A stretch of 64,000 nt of DNA from Actinobacteria bacterium 69-20 (GTDB lineage: Bacteria; Actinomycetota; Actinomycetes; Mycobacteriales; Nakamurellaceae): contig MKSW01000002.1 of NCBI GenBank assembly GCA_001897425.1, positions 62,001-126,000 on the forward strand, in the 5' to 3' direction. The notes under the pieces were generated by a model. That model did not search any database. It had not been told where the DNA came from and saw nothing but the letters and a program-made list of their open reading frames with translations. How positions within the stretch are numbered: position 1 is the stretch's first letter; the number at the start of each line of letters is the position of its first letter. The position numbers and the translations under genes were made by a program. Below are positions 31,680-40,462 of the stretch, piece after piece.

Positions 31680-34600
31680 GTGACGATCACCGCCGCACCG
31701 GGAACCCGGGTCGATCGGTCCCGCGTCACTCCTGCCGATCGGCTGCTGTTGGCGGATCGGCTCACCGAGGCGGTGCGCGGTGATGTCGACTTCTCGTCGG
31801 CGGCGCGCGCCGTGTACGCGACGGATTCGTCGAACTACCGGCAGGTCCCGCTGGGTGTGGTCTTCCCGCGCGACGCCGCCGATGTCGCGGCCGTGGTGTC
31901 ACTGTGCGCCGCGGCGGGGGCGCCGGTGCTGGGTCGCGGTGCGGGCACCGGGCTGGCCGGCCAGACGGTGAATGTCGGTGTGGTGCTGGACTTCTCGCGC
32001 TACATGAACCAAATCCTGGACATCGACTCGGTGCGGCGCACGGCGCGGGTGCAGCCGGGGGTGGTGCTCGACGATCTGCGCGCCGCGGCGGAGGTGCACG
32101 GGCTGACCTTCGGTCCCGATCCGGCGACCCATGCCTGGTGCACGCTCGGCGGGATGATCGGTAACAACTCGTGCGGCACGCATGCGCTGTATGCGGGCAA
32201 GACGGTGGACAATGTGCGGCGGCTGCGCATCGTCACCGCCGACGGCGAGGATCTGTGGGTCGGCGCCTACAGCGACGAGGATTACCGCGCCGCGGTCGCC
32301 GAGGGCGGCACCCTGGCGCGCATCCTGGGGGGCCTCCGGGAGACCGGCCGCCGGTACGGCGACAAGGTCCGCGAACAGTTCCCGGACATTCCGCGCCGTG
32401 TGTCGGGCTACAACCTGGATCAGATCCTGCCCGGCGCGCCGCTGAACCTCGCGCGCCTGCTGGTCGGATCGGAATCGACCCTGGCGCTGACCGTCGAGGC
32501 GGAGCTGGATCTTGCGACATCACCCCGGCACCGGAATCTCGTCATACTCGGTTACCCCGACATCTTCCAGGCCGCGGATGCCGTGCCCGCGCTCGTGGCA
32601 TTCGGCCTGCTGGGGCTGGAGGGATTGGACGACACGCTCACCGGCCAGTCCGCGGCCCGCGGACTGAACACCGACGGGATCGCCCTGTTGCCGCCCGGCC
32701 GGGGCTGGCTGTTGGCCGAGATCGGTGACGACGACAAGGATGTCGTCGAGCGGCGCACCGCCGAGTTCGTGGCCGGGCTGCCGGAATCGGTGCACGCGAA
32801 GCGCATCGACGATCCGCGCGAGGTGAAGGCCGTGTGGGAGGTGCGCGCCTCCGGGCTGGCCGCGACCGCGATCCCGCTGGACGGGCCGCCGAATCACGAG
32901 GGCTGGGAGGACGCGGCGGTCCCGCCGGAGCGGCTCGGCGAGTACCTGCGCCGGATGACGGCGATGTGGGGCCGGTACGGCTACAACGGCGCGTGGTACG
33001 GGCATTTCGGGCAAGGCTGCGTGCACACCCGCAACCCGTTCGACCTGCACACGGTGGCCGGCCTGGCCGATTTCCGCCGGTTCCTCGAGGAGGCGGCCGA
33101 TCTGGTCGCCGAGCTGGGCGGCTCGATCTCCGGGGAGCACGGCGACGGGCAGGCGCGCGGCGAACTGCTCTCCCGCATGTTCGGCCCGGAGATCATCGAG
33201 GCCTTCCGCACGGTCAAGTCGCTGTTCGACCCGAAGGGGATCCTGAACCCGGGCAAGCTGGTCGACCCCTACCCGCTGGACACGAACCTGCGCTACGGGC
33301 CGGAGTACCGGCTCGCCCCGATGGCCGCCGACACGGCATTCGCCTTCAGGGCCGACGGCGGGTCGCTGCAGACCGCGGCCGAGCGGTGCGTCGGGGTGGG
33401 CCGCTGCCGGCGCGACGACTCCGGGGTGATGTGCCCGTCCTACCGCGCGACCCGCGACGAGCGGCACTCCACCCGCGGCCGGGCCAAGATGCTCGTCGAG
33501 ATGTTCCAGGGCGAGACCACCCCGGACACCTGGCGCAACGAGGACGTGCACCAGTCGCTGGAACTGTGCCTGTCCTGCAAGGGCTGCCAGGTGGACTGCC
33601 CCACCGGCGTGGACATGGCCACCTACAAGGCCGAGTTCAACTACCACTACTACCAGGGCCGGCGGCGCCCCCGGGAAATGTACGCGCTGGGGCTGCTGCC
33701 CTGGGCGGCGCGGGTGGCGACCCGTATGCCGCAGCTCGCGACAGGCGCGCTGAAGATGCCCGGCCTCGGCACGGCGCTGCGCAAGGCCGCCGGGGTGACG
33801 GTCGCCCGGCCGGCTCCCGAGTTCGCGCGGGTGCCGTTCCGGCAGACCGACACCGCCAAGGCGCTCTACCAGCCGGACACCGCGACCGTGGTGCTGTGGC
33901 CGGACACCTTCACCAACGCGTTCGACCCGTCCCTGGGCGCCGACGTGGCGGCGGCGCTCGCCGCGGCCGGCGAAACGGTGCACGTGCCACGCGAATGGGC
34001 ATGCTGCGGGCGCACCTTGTTCGATCCCGGCATGCTCGATCGGGCGCGCACGTCGCTGCGCGGCGTGCTGGACATCCTCGACCCCTTCACCTCCCGCGGC
34101 ATCCCCGTCGTCGTGCCCGAGCCGAGCTGCCTGTCCTCGTTCCGCGACGAGCTGCCCAACCTCCTCGCCGACGACCCACGCGCGGCGCGGTTGGCCGGGC
34201 TGGCCCGCTCCCTCTCCGAGCACCTGCTCGCCACCGGTGCCGTCCCGCCACGGGCATCGAACGGAGATGACGGCGGCTTCGCGGGCCACACGGTGCCGGA
34301 CCGGGGCGCCGTCATCGTCCACCCGCACTGCCAGGGGCGCGCATCGGTCGGCACCGCCGCCGACGAACTGGTGCTCCGCCGCCTCGGCTACCGGCCCACC
34401 ACCCTGGACGCCGGCTGCTGCGGCCTCGCCGGCTCCTACGGCTTCGCCGCGGTCACCGCCCCCATCTCCCAGAAGATCGCCCGCGAGCACTGGCTGCCCA
34501 AACTGCACGAAGCCATCGACGCTGTAACGGACGCAGAGACCGCCGCAGCCCGCGACCGTAAGGCTGGCGCGGACGGGGCGGCCGGCACGCCGATAGTCGT

Positions 34601-34697
34601 TGCCATGGACGGCTTCTCCTGCATCACCCAGCTCACCCAACTCGACGGCCTGCCCCACCGCACCGTCGCCTCCCTCATCGCCGCCGCCCTGCGGTAG
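31680..34697 (+). CDS. FAD-linked oxidase fused to (Fe-S)-binding reductase (D-lactate/glycolate dehydrogenase-like)
   Basis: A 1005-residue protein uniting a GlcD-like half and a GlcF-like half. Residues about 50-500 form the PCMH-type FAD domain ('GRGAGTGLAGQTVNVG') and the FAD-oxidase C-terminal domain ('GSISGEHGDGQARGELL'). Then come the two 4Fe-4S cysteine groups ('CVGVGRCRRDDSGVMCPSY' and 'CLSCKGCQVDCP'). Two CCG-type domains close the protein ('WACCGRTLFDP' and 'DAGCCGLAGSYGF'). Such proteins oxidise D-lactate, glycolate or other D-2-hydroxy acids and pass electrons to the quinone pool; the substrate here is not determined. GTG 31680 has GAGGAGG 8 nt upstream. Monocistronic. Confidence 0.9.
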   Translation: MTITAAPGTRVDRSRVTPADRLLLADRLTEAVRGDVDFSSAARAVYATDSSNYRQVPLGVVFPRDAADVAAVVSLCAAAGAPVLGRGAGTGLAGQTVNVGVVLDFSRYMNQILDIDSVRRTARVQPGVVLDDLRAAAEVHGLTFGPDPATHAWCTLGGMIGNNSCGTHALYAGKTVDNVRRLRIVTADGEDLWVGAYSDEDYRAAVAEGGTLARILGGLRETGRRYGDKVREQFPDIPRRVSGYNLDQILPGAPLNLARLLVGSESTLALTVEAELDLATSPRHRNLVILGYPDIFQAADAVPALVAFGLLGLEGLDDTLTGQSAARGLNTDGIALLPPGRGWLLAEIGDDDKDVVERRTAEFVAGLPESVHAKRIDDPREVKAVWEVRASGLAATAIPLDGPPNHEGWEDAAVPPERLGEYLRRMTAMWGRYGYNGAWYGHFGQGCVHTRNPFDLHTVAGLADFRRFLEEAADLVAELGGSISGEHGDGQARGELLSRMFGPEIIEAFRTVKSLFDPKGILNPGKLVDPYPLDTNLRYGPEYRLAPMAADTAFAFRADGGSLQTAAERCVGVGRCRRDDSGVMCPSYRATRDERHSTRGRAKMLVEMFQGETTPDTWRNEDVHQSLELCLSCKGCQVDCPTGVDMATYKAEFNYHYYQGRRRPREMYALGLLPWAARVATRMPQLATGALKMPGLGTALRKAAGVTVARPAPEFARVPFRQTDTAKALYQPDTATVVLWPDTFTNAFDPSLGADVAAALAAAGETVHVPREWACCGRTLFDPGMLDRARTSLRGVLDILDPFTSRGIPVVVPEPSCLSSFRDELPNLLADDPRAARLAGLARSLSEHLLATGAVPPRASNGDDGGFAGHTVPDRGAVIVHPHCQGRASVGTAADELVLRRLGYRPTTLDAGCCGLAGSYGFAAVTAPISQKIAREHWLPKLHEAIDAVTDAETAAARDRKAGADGAAGTPIVVAMDGFSCITQLTQLDGLPHRTVASLIAAALR

Positions 34698-34706
34698 TGA
34701 GGCTGA

Positions 34707-34739
34707 GCTACATGCGTGCTACATACTTGCTACGCTGAC
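34707..34739 (+). promoter_or_regulatory. Three 11-bp direct repeats overlapping a leaderless antitoxin promoter
   Basis: GCTACATGCGT (34707), GCTACATACTT (34718) and GCTACGCTGAC (34729) follow each other with an exact 11-bp period. The last contains TACGCT (34731-34736), a -10 element 6 nt before the antitoxin ATG at 34743, and no ribosome binding site is present. Repeats on one helical face over the promoter are what an autoregulating antitoxin operator would look like. That function is inferred. Confidence 0.6.
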
Positions 34740-34742
34740 GTC

Positions 34743-35027
34743 ATGGCCACCCGGATCGCGCAACGCGAGTTGCGGAACAACAACACGCTGATCGTCGACC
34801 GCGTGGAGGCGGGCGAGAGTTTTGTGGTGACGCGCAACGGCATCGCGGTGGCGGATCTCGTACCGCATTCCGGCACGCACAAGCCGCCGCGCTTCCCGCG
34901 GACCACAGAACTCGTCGCGAACCGGCGTCGCGACAACGGTCTCACCGTCGATCGCGAGGCGTGGGTGCGAGACATTCGGGACACCGACCGTTTCACCGAC
35001 GACGACCCATTCGGCCGCGGTGTCTGA
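34743..35027 (+). CDS. Phd/YefM-family antitoxin
   Basis: A 94-residue protein. The N-terminal 'RIAQRELRNNNTLIVDRVEAGESFVVTRNGIAVADLVP' is the DNA-binding, dimerising fold of Phd/YefM (VapB-like) antitoxins. The C-terminal acidic tail ('DTDRFTDDDPFGRG') should mask the toxin. It overlaps the PIN toxin gene by 8 bp. The ATG at 34743 is preferred over an in-frame TTG- or GTG-type start near 34716, because the 11-bp operator repeats and -10 element end right before it. It belongs to a different antitoxin class from the RHH antitoxin at 7280. Confidence 0.88.
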   Translation: MATRIAQRELRNNNTLIVDRVEAGESFVVTRNGIAVADLVPHSGTHKPPRFPRTTELVANRRRDNGLTVDREAWVRDIRDTDRFTDDDPFGRGV

Positions 35028-35418
35028 ACACGCCCTCGCCCTGCTCGATACGTCCTGTGTGATCGAGTACCCCGACCGGCTCGACAAATTGGCGGATGCG
35101 GCGGCCATCAGCACGCTCACCGTCGCCGAATTGGCATTCGGCCTGTACCACGACGAGCCGGCTGTTGCCGCGGCCCGCGAGGAGCGATATCGCCAAGTCC
35201 TCAGCGAGTTCGACCCCGTCCCGTATTCGGCGCGGGCCGCACACCGCTACGGTGCCATCGCGGAATCCGTGCGGCGATCCGGGCGCAACCCCAGACCGCG
35301 ACGCATTGACCTGATGCTCGCCTCCGTCGCGGCAGAGCTCGACGCGGTACTGCTCACGCGCAATCCCGATGACTTCGCCGGCATCGACCACCTGGTCACC
35401 GTGGTCGCTGTCATCTGA
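35020..35418 (+). CDS. VapC-type PIN-domain ribonuclease toxin (second module)
   Basis: A 132-residue PIN protein. Acidic residues of the active site are in 'ALLDTSCVIEY' (Asp10), 'TVAELAFGL' (Glu about 38), 'RIDLMLASVAAEL' (Asp about 96) and 'LLTRNPDDFAG' (Asp about 116-117). It starts at GTG 35020 within the antitoxin gene, so translation is coupled. The fold cuts RNA; the target is unknown. It resembles the VapC group paired with Phd-type antitoxins and is only distantly similar to the PIN toxin at 7492, so the two modules are probably not recent duplicates. Confidence 0.88.
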   Translation: MSEHALALLDTSCVIEYPDRLDKLADAAAISTLTVAELAFGLYHDEPAVAAAREERYRQVLSEFDPVPYSARAAHRYGAIAESVRRSGRNPRPRRIDLMLASVAAELDAVLLTRNPDDFAGIDHLVTVVAVI

Positions 35419-35562
35419 TGGAGGCAGAATCGCATCGTGAGACACGCCCGATCGGACAGTTCCGACCACGATCTCGCTGCCATGCGCAGCGCGCGTGGCG
35501 TGCGGGGTGACAGCGCGATGGACGGTGCCGCGTGGGTCGATCTCGTCCGTTCCGGATCGCGA

Positions 35563-35763
35563 CTACGCCCCGTCGCCGAGGAAGTGCCAGCCGATCCACC
35601 ACCACGCCATGATGATGCCGATCTGTGCGCTGCGTCTGCGCAGCATCCAGCGGAACAGGGCCGCCAACGTCGGGACGGGCACACGGGTGAACCGTGCGAG
35701 TAGTTCGATGGCCAGCAGCGCGAGCCCGCACACGACGTAGCCGAGGATCGTGATCGTCCTCAT
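35563..35763 (-). CDS. DUF6186-like small membrane protein
   Basis: A 66-residue protein with two hydrophobic helices ('ITILGYVVCGLALLAIELLA' and 'IGIIMAWWWIGWHFLG') separated by an amphipathic Arg-rich stretch. This is the style of the actinobacterial DUF6186 family, function unknown. The ATG at 35763 overlaps the stop of the upstream membrane-protein gene (ATGA), so it is coupled to it, and the further upstream start at 35778 is less likely. The gap of about 140 bp to the toxin gene at its 3' side holds no feature I recognise. Confidence 0.65.
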   Translation of the reverse strand: MRTITILGYVVCGLALLAIELLARFTRVPVPTLAALFRWMLRRRSAQIGIIMAWWWIGWHFLGDGA

Positions 35764-36482
35764 CGCCCGGCCTCCCATCGCGGTGACGACGGGCCGCTCG
35801 GCTGCGAATGCCTACTTCCGTCCGTGCGACTGGGTTCGGTGGGCGGTGCCTGCGGCGGGCCGCTCATCCCGGCAGAGGTGCCGGCGCCGCGGCCGCCGGA
35901 CGTGACGAGTTGATGCAGGAGCCAGTAGCCCGCCGCTCCCCACAGCAGCAGCAGGATCGCGCGTCCGAGCCAGGTCGTGAGGAGCGGGCCGATCAGGTCG
36001 CTCGCGGCGGGATGGTTCACCTGGTCGGCGGGCCACACCTGCTGCGCGATGAAGGACGACAATTCCCACAGGCACGTCACCACACCGACTGTCGCCCACA
36101 CCCACCACCCGCGGAGCCGGCCCGGAGCGTCCCCCGCCGCCACCGGGGTCGGTGCGGCGGCCGGCCGGACCAGCACCAATGCGAGCGCGGCCAGACCACA
36201 GGCGCTCACCACGATCCGCACCATGCCACCGGCGATGGGCAGCAGCGCGATGATCGCCGCGAACAGCGCGACGGCTGCCGCCGCCAGCCAACGGTGCCGC
36301 ACCGCGGCCGGCACCTCGGGTTCCGAGGCTCGCCCGGTGATCCGGCGCGAGTCCACCACGATCAGCACCGCCGTGCCGAAGAACAACAGGAAGTCGAACA
36401 CGTTGCGGCGCACCACATGCATCACGCTGGCGAGCAGCAGGATGGGCACCGTAGGTTCGCGGAGAACGTGCCACCTGCCCAT
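35760..36482 (-). CDS. Multi-pass membrane protein of unknown function
   Basis: A 240-residue protein with about six hydrophobic helices ('TVPILLLASVMHVV', 'AAAVALFAAIIALLPIAGG', 'ILLLLWGAAGYWLLHQL' among others) and a Pro/Ser-rich cytoplasmic tail of about 50 residues. I do not recognise the family. It is cotranscribed with the small DUF6186-like protein that overlaps its stop. A leaderless-type -10 element (TACCGT) lies 6 nt before its ATG. It is divergent from the GH13 enzyme gene. Confidence 0.72.
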   Translation of the reverse strand: MGRWHVLREPTVPILLLASVMHVVRRNVFDFLLFFGTAVLIVVDSRRITGRASEPEVPAAVRHRWLAAAAVALFAAIIALLPIAGGMVRIVVSACGLAALALVLVRPAAAPTPVAAGDAPGRLRGWWVWATVGVVTCLWELSSFIAQQVWPADQVNHPAASDLIGPLLTTWLGRAILLLLWGAAGYWLLHQLVTSGGRGAGTSAGMSGPPQAPPTEPSRTDGSRHSQPSGPSSPRWEAGR

Positions 36483-36488
36483 AACCAG

Positions 36489-36494
36489 ACGGTA
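36489..36494 (-). promoter_or_regulatory. -10 element of a leaderless promoter
   Basis: TACCGT on the minus strand, 6 nt before the ATG at 36482; no ribosome binding site is present. Confidence 0.4.
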
Positions 36495-36558
36495 CGCCGC
36501 TAAGGTCGTCCGTGGCCGCCCAGCACGGCCGACCTGTTACGCCGTCATAGGAGATCGA

Positions 36559-38325
36559 ATGGCAGACCGCAGCGACGCGCGCCGGCTCGCGACCGGACCC
36601 ACCGCCGCAGCCCCGCTTCGCCCGGCGGCCGACGAGTGGTGGCGCCACGCCGTCGTCTACCAGATCTATCCGCGGTCGTTCGCGGACAGCGATGGCGACG
36701 GCATCGGGGACCTGCCGGGGATCACCGCGCATCTACCGGCGCTGGCCGATCTCGGAGTCGATGCGGTCTGGCTGTCGCCGTTCTACGTGTCGCCGCAGGC
36801 CGATGCCGGCTATGACGTCGCCGACTACCGCCTGGTCGATCCGCTGTTCGGCACGCTGGCCGATTTCGACGCGCTGCTGGGGCGGGCTCACGAACTGGGC
36901 CTCAAGGTGATCGTCGATCTCGTGCCGAACCACTCGTCGATCGCGCATCCGTGGTTCGTCGATGCCCTGGCCGCCGCGCCCGGCTCGCCGCAGCGCGACC
37001 GCTACGTGTTCCGGGATGGCAAGGGGCCGAACGGGTCCGAGCCGCCGAACGACTGGGAATCGGTGTTCGGCGGGCCGGCCTGGACGCGCACGGTCGGTGC
37101 CGACGGCACACCGGGCCAGTGGTATCTGCACCTCTTCGCCCCCGAGCAGCCCGACTTCAACTGGGGCAGCGAGGAGGTCCGGGAGGAGTTCGAGTCAGTG
37201 CTGCGGTTCTGGCTCGACCGGAGCGTGGACGGCTTCCGGGTGGACGTGGCACACGGACTCGCCAAGGCGCCCGGGCTGCCCGATCACCACGTCGATCCGC
37301 GCATCGGCGCGATGGGCTTCGAGCCGCCCACCGCGAAGGAAGCCCGTGCCCACCTGGACGGCGCCGGCGCCGAGCCGACCCCGACCGACGGGCAGATGGG
37401 TCCGATGTGGGATCAGAACGAGGTGCACGAGATCTACCGGCGCTGGCGGAAGGTGGTGGGCGAGTACGGGCCCGACCGCATCCTGGTCGCCGAGGCCTGG
37501 GTGCAGCCGCTCTCCCGGCTCGCGAACTACGTCCGCGCGGATGAGATGCACCAGGCGTTCAACTTCACGTTCCTCGAAACCCCTTGGTACGCACCGATTC
37601 TCCAGGATGTCGTCACGCGGTCCCTGCAACTCAACAACCGAGTGGGTGCGCCGACCACCTGGGTGCTGTCCAACCATGACGTGGTTCGCCACCCCAGCCG
37701 GTTCGGGCTCGCCGATGCCGAGCAGCCCAAGCCACAGCAGGGCATCGGCCTCGGCGATCCGCAGCCCGATGCGGCGCTGGGCAGCAAGCGCGGCCGGGCG
37801 GCGACGCTGGTGATGCTCGGCCTGCCAGGCTCGGCGTACCTGTATCAGGGCGAGGAACTCGGCCTGCCGGAGCACACGACGCTGCCGGACGACGTACGGC
37901 AGGATCCCACCTGGCTGCGGTCGCGGCACACTAGGCGCGGCCGGGACGGCTGCCGGGTACCGATTCCTTGGGCGGCGGACGAACCCGCCTTGGGCTTCTC
38001 GCCGACCGGCAGAAGCTGGCTGCCGCAACCGGAATCGTTCCGCGCGCTCGCCCGCGACCGGCAGATCGGCGACCCGGACTCCACCTTGGCGCTGTACCGC
38101 GACGCGCTCGCGCTGCGGCGCAACTATGCGCTCGGGTCCGGCACGCTGGAGTGGCTCACCCATCCCGGCGGCCGGGTCGTCGCGTTCCGCAACGGCGACG
38201 TCACCGTCATGATCAACATGAGCGGTCACGAGGTTCCCCTGCCGCCCGGTGAGGTGATCCTCGCGTCGACGCCGCTGACGGACGACGGCGCCCTACCCGC
38301 CGACGTCGCCGTGTGGCTCGTGTAG
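36559..38325 (+). CDS. GH13 alpha-glucosidase / oligo-1,6-glucosidase family enzyme
   Basis: A 588-residue cytoplasmic glycoside hydrolase. After about 30 variable residues it reads 'WWRHAVVYQIYPRSFADSDGDGIGDLPG', the start of the (beta/alpha)8 barrel and a calcium loop. The GH13 conserved regions are visible: 'DLVPNHSS', 'GFRVDVAHGL' (nucleophile Asp), 'ILVAEAWV' (acid Glu) and 'LSNHDVVRHPSRFG' (third Asp). It hydrolyses alpha-1,4 or alpha-1,6 glucosides such as maltose, isomaltose or trehalose-derived sugars; a mycobacterial counterpart is AglA. AGGAG precedes the ATG at 36559. The frame has no signal peptide. Specificity cannot be settled from motifs alone. Confidence 0.93.
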   Translation: MADRSDARRLATGPTAAAPLRPAADEWWRHAVVYQIYPRSFADSDGDGIGDLPGITAHLPALADLGVDAVWLSPFYVSPQADAGYDVADYRLVDPLFGTLADFDALLGRAHELGLKVIVDLVPNHSSIAHPWFVDALAAAPGSPQRDRYVFRDGKGPNGSEPPNDWESVFGGPAWTRTVGADGTPGQWYLHLFAPEQPDFNWGSEEVREEFESVLRFWLDRSVDGFRVDVAHGLAKAPGLPDHHVDPRIGAMGFEPPTAKEARAHLDGAGAEPTPTDGQMGPMWDQNEVHEIYRRWRKVVGEYGPDRILVAEAWVQPLSRLANYVRADEMHQAFNFTFLETPWYAPILQDVVTRSLQLNNRVGAPTTWVLSNHDVVRHPSRFGLADAEQPKPQQGIGLGDPQPDAALGSKRGRAATLVMLGLPGSAYLYQGEELGLPEHTTLPDDVRQDPTWLRSRHTRRGRDGCRVPIPWAADEPALGFSPTGRSWLPQPESFRALARDRQIGDPDSTLALYRDALALRRNYALGSGTLEWLTHPGGRVVAFRNGDVTVMINMSGHEVPLPPGEVILASTPLTDDGALPADVAVWLV

Positions 38326-38373
38326 GCCGCCGACCGGTGGGGCACGGTTCAGCCGGCGAAATGCTCGCGTCGC

Positions 38374-38730
38374 TCAATCGCCCGCGAGTATCGCGGCCGT
38401 TCGCACGAGTCGTTGAATCTCAGCCAGCGGGAGGTCTGGATCGCCGCGGTGGACGCGCTGGCGGCGCATGCCGCTGGAGCCTTCCCCGACGAGCAGTCCA
38501 CCGGGGTCGGGGAGTTCGGCGCCGCGATAGTAGAACAGGTTGATCCAGTCGCGGGCAGCATGGAGCTTGACCACCGCGTGCCCGCTGCGCGAGAAGTAGG
38601 GCTGGCCCCACTCGATCGCCTCATCGAAGGCGGCGCCGGCGCGTATCGCGGTGATGATCGCCTTGAGTGCCGTGTGTGGCCAGGGTCGTTCCGCTGCCGC
38701 AAGGTAGCTGTCGAGAGGGCTGCCGGTCAT
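38374..38730 (-). CDS. DUF1801-family protein
   Basis: A 118-residue protein matching the DUF1801 (YdhG/YjbR-like) pattern: 'TALKAIITAIRAGAAFDEAIEWGQPYFSRSG' followed by 'WINLFYYRGAEL' and a terminal amphipathic helix ('AEIQRLVRTAAILAG'). Related proteins are small and intracellular, and their function is not established, although iron-binding has been suggested for some. It converges with the GH13 gene and has its own leaderless-type promoter. Intact. Confidence 0.8.
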   Translation of the reverse strand: MTGSPLDSYLAAAERPWPHTALKAIITAIRAGAAFDEAIEWGQPYFSRSGHAVVKLHAARDWINLFYYRGAELPDPGGLLVGEGSSGMRRQRVHRGDPDLPLAEIQRLVRTAAILAGD

Positions 38731-38735
38731 GCGTT

Positions 38736-38741
38736 AGTTTA
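38736..38741 (-). promoter_or_regulatory. -10 element of a leaderless promoter for the DUF1801 gene
   Basis: TAAACT on the minus strand, 5 nt before the ATG at 38730. It is AT-rich against a very GC-rich background and no ribosome binding site is present. Confidence 0.4.
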
Positions 38742-38808
38742 TCGACCGTTTGAGCGGCCGAACGGACACTCTGCAGCGAACCCGGCGGACGGTTCGGCCC
38801 TCGGCCGG

Positions 38809-40278
38809 TTATCGATCCAGGCCCGGTTCGGCGCGGTGCGCCTCCCCCGCCCCGCGGATCGCGCGCCGAAGCTTCGGCAGCCGCTCGGCGAGGGGCCGCT
38901 CCGCCCCGCGTGATGTCGGCGTGTAGTAGTCGACGCCGACCAGCTCGTCCGGCGGATACTGTTGCGCCGCAACGCCTTCCGGCAGGCTGTGTGGGTAGAT
39001 GTACTGCTGCGCGTGGCCCAGGCGCTTCGCACCGGCATAGTGCCCGTCGCGGAGCGGCGGCGGCACCACGCCCGCCTTCCCCGCCCGCACGTCGCCCAGC
39101 GCGGCGTCGATGGCGGAGATGACGGCGTTCGACTTCGGGGCCGCCGCAAGGTGAATGGTCGCCTGGGCGAGTGCCAGCCGAGCCTCCGGGAGACCTACCA
39201 GCTGCACCACCTGGGCGGCGGCCACCGCGAGCGGCAATGCCGTCGGATCGGCCATGCCGATGTCCTCCGAGGCGTGCACCATGAGTCGTCGGGCGATGAA
39301 GCGCGGGTCCTCCCCCGCCTCGATCATTCGCGCCAGGTAGTGCAGGGCCGCATCCACGTCCGAGCCGCGGATCGATTTGATGAACGCGCTGATCACGTCG
39401 TAGTGCTGGTCGCCGGCGCGGTCGTAGCGCACCGCCGCGCGGTTCACCGCCGCCTCAACCTCCGCGAGGCCGATCGGAACCGGCTGCACCGGCTCTATGG
39501 GCTCATCCGGTACATCGGCAGCCTCTGTCTCGGACGCAGCATCCGCGGCCGCCTCCAGGGCGGTCAGCGCCCGCCTCGCGTCTCCACCGGCGAGTGCAAC
39601 GAGGTGCGCGAGCGCCTCGTCGTCCAGCGTGTACCGGCCGGCGAGTCCGCGCTCGTCGGCCAGCGCCCGGCGCAGGAGCTCGGTCACGTCGTCATCGGAG
39701 AGCGGGGTGAGTTGCAGGACAAGCGATCTCGATAGCAGCGGCGAGACCACGGAGAAGAACGGGTTCTCCGTGGTGGCCCCGATGAGGATCACGGTGCGGT
39801 CTTCGACGGCACCGAGCAGCGAGTCCTGCTGGGTGCGGGAGAAGCGGTGGATCTCGTCGATGAAGAGCACCGTCTGCTCGCCGGTGGTGCGCAACGTGTG
39901 CCGCGCGGCGGTGATCACCTCGCGCACCTGCGCCACACCGGCAGACAGCGCCGAGAGCTGCGCGAACCGGCGGCCGACGGCACCGGCGACCAGCATCGCG
40001 ATTGTGGTCTTCCCGGTACCGGGCGGCCCGTAGAGCAGGACCGACGAGGCGCCCCCGCCCTCGACGAGTCGGCGTAGCGGGGCACCGGGGCCGAGGAGCG
40101 CCTGTTGCCCGACCACCTCGTCGAGGGTGCACGGCCGCATGCGCACGGCCAACGGCGCATTCGCGTCGACGGGGGCGTCGGGGCGAACGGCGTCATATCC
40201 GTTCTCGCCGTCGGTGATGCCGCGCGAACCCTGGCGGACACGGCCGGCGGTCGGTGCGTCGAACAGGCCATCGCTCAC
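38809..40278 (-). CDS. rarA: Replication-associated recombination protein A (MgsA/WRNIP1 family AAA ATPase)
   Basis: A 489-residue AAA+ ATPase related to clamp-loader subunits, acting at stalled replication forks. Motifs: '[18 protein letters not shown]', Walker A '[16 protein letters not shown]', Walker B '[11 protein letters not shown]' and sensor 1 'IGATTENPF'. The C-terminal tetramerisation part includes '[21 protein letters not shown]' and '[14 protein letters not shown]'. The GTG at 40278 is chosen because the longer frame upstream lacks homology. Adjacent placement to alaS and aspS is conserved in mycobacteria. It is divergent from azlC. Confidence 0.95.
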   Translation of the reverse strand: MSDGLFDAPTAGRVRQGSRGITDGENGYDAVRPDAPVDANAPLAVRMRPCTLDEVVGQQALLGPGAPLRRLVEGGGASSVLLYGPPGTGKTTIAMLVAGAVGRRFAQLSALSAGVAQVREVITAARHTLRTTGEQTVLFIDEIHRFSRTQQDSLLGAVEDRTVILIGATTENPFFSVVSPLLSRSLVLQLTPLSDDDVTELLRRALADERGLAGRYTLDDEALAHLVALAGGDARRALTALEAAADAASETEAADVPDEPIEPVQPVPIGLAEVEAAVNRAAVRYDRAGDQHYDVISAFIKSIRGSDVDAALHYLARMIEAGEDPRFIARRLMVHASEDIGMADPTALPLAVAAAQVVQLVGLPEARLALAQATIHLAAAPKSNAVISAIDAALGDVRAGKAGVVPPPLRDGHYAGAKRLGHAQQYIYPHSLPEGVAAQQYPPDELVGVDYYTPTSRGAERPLAERLPKLRRAIRGAGEAHRAEPGLDR

Positions 40279-40359
40279 ACGGCCATTGTTCCCGGTCGGT
40301 CGGGACGGGTGCGCGCCGGCGCGCGGCCTGGTGTGTGGCGGTGCGCGATGCGTGACCGC

Positions 40360-40385
40360 AGTGCATGCCCACAGTGCATGCTCAC
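40360..40385. repeat. 13-bp tandem repeat upstream of azlC
   Basis: AGTGCATGCCCAC (40360-40372) is followed directly by AGTGCATGCTCAC (40373-40385), one mismatch, and by a decayed third unit from 40386. Each unit contains TGCATGC, a 7-base near-palindrome. It lies about 80 bp before azlC. A regulator site is plausible but unproven. The 184-bp gap contains nothing else I recognise. Confidence 0.45.
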
Positions 40386-40462
40386 AGCGCGAATGCCGGG
40401 CCGAGGTGCGCCGCGCCGCAACCGATTTGGTGATCGACGCGTCAGGCACCAGGATCGGGTAG

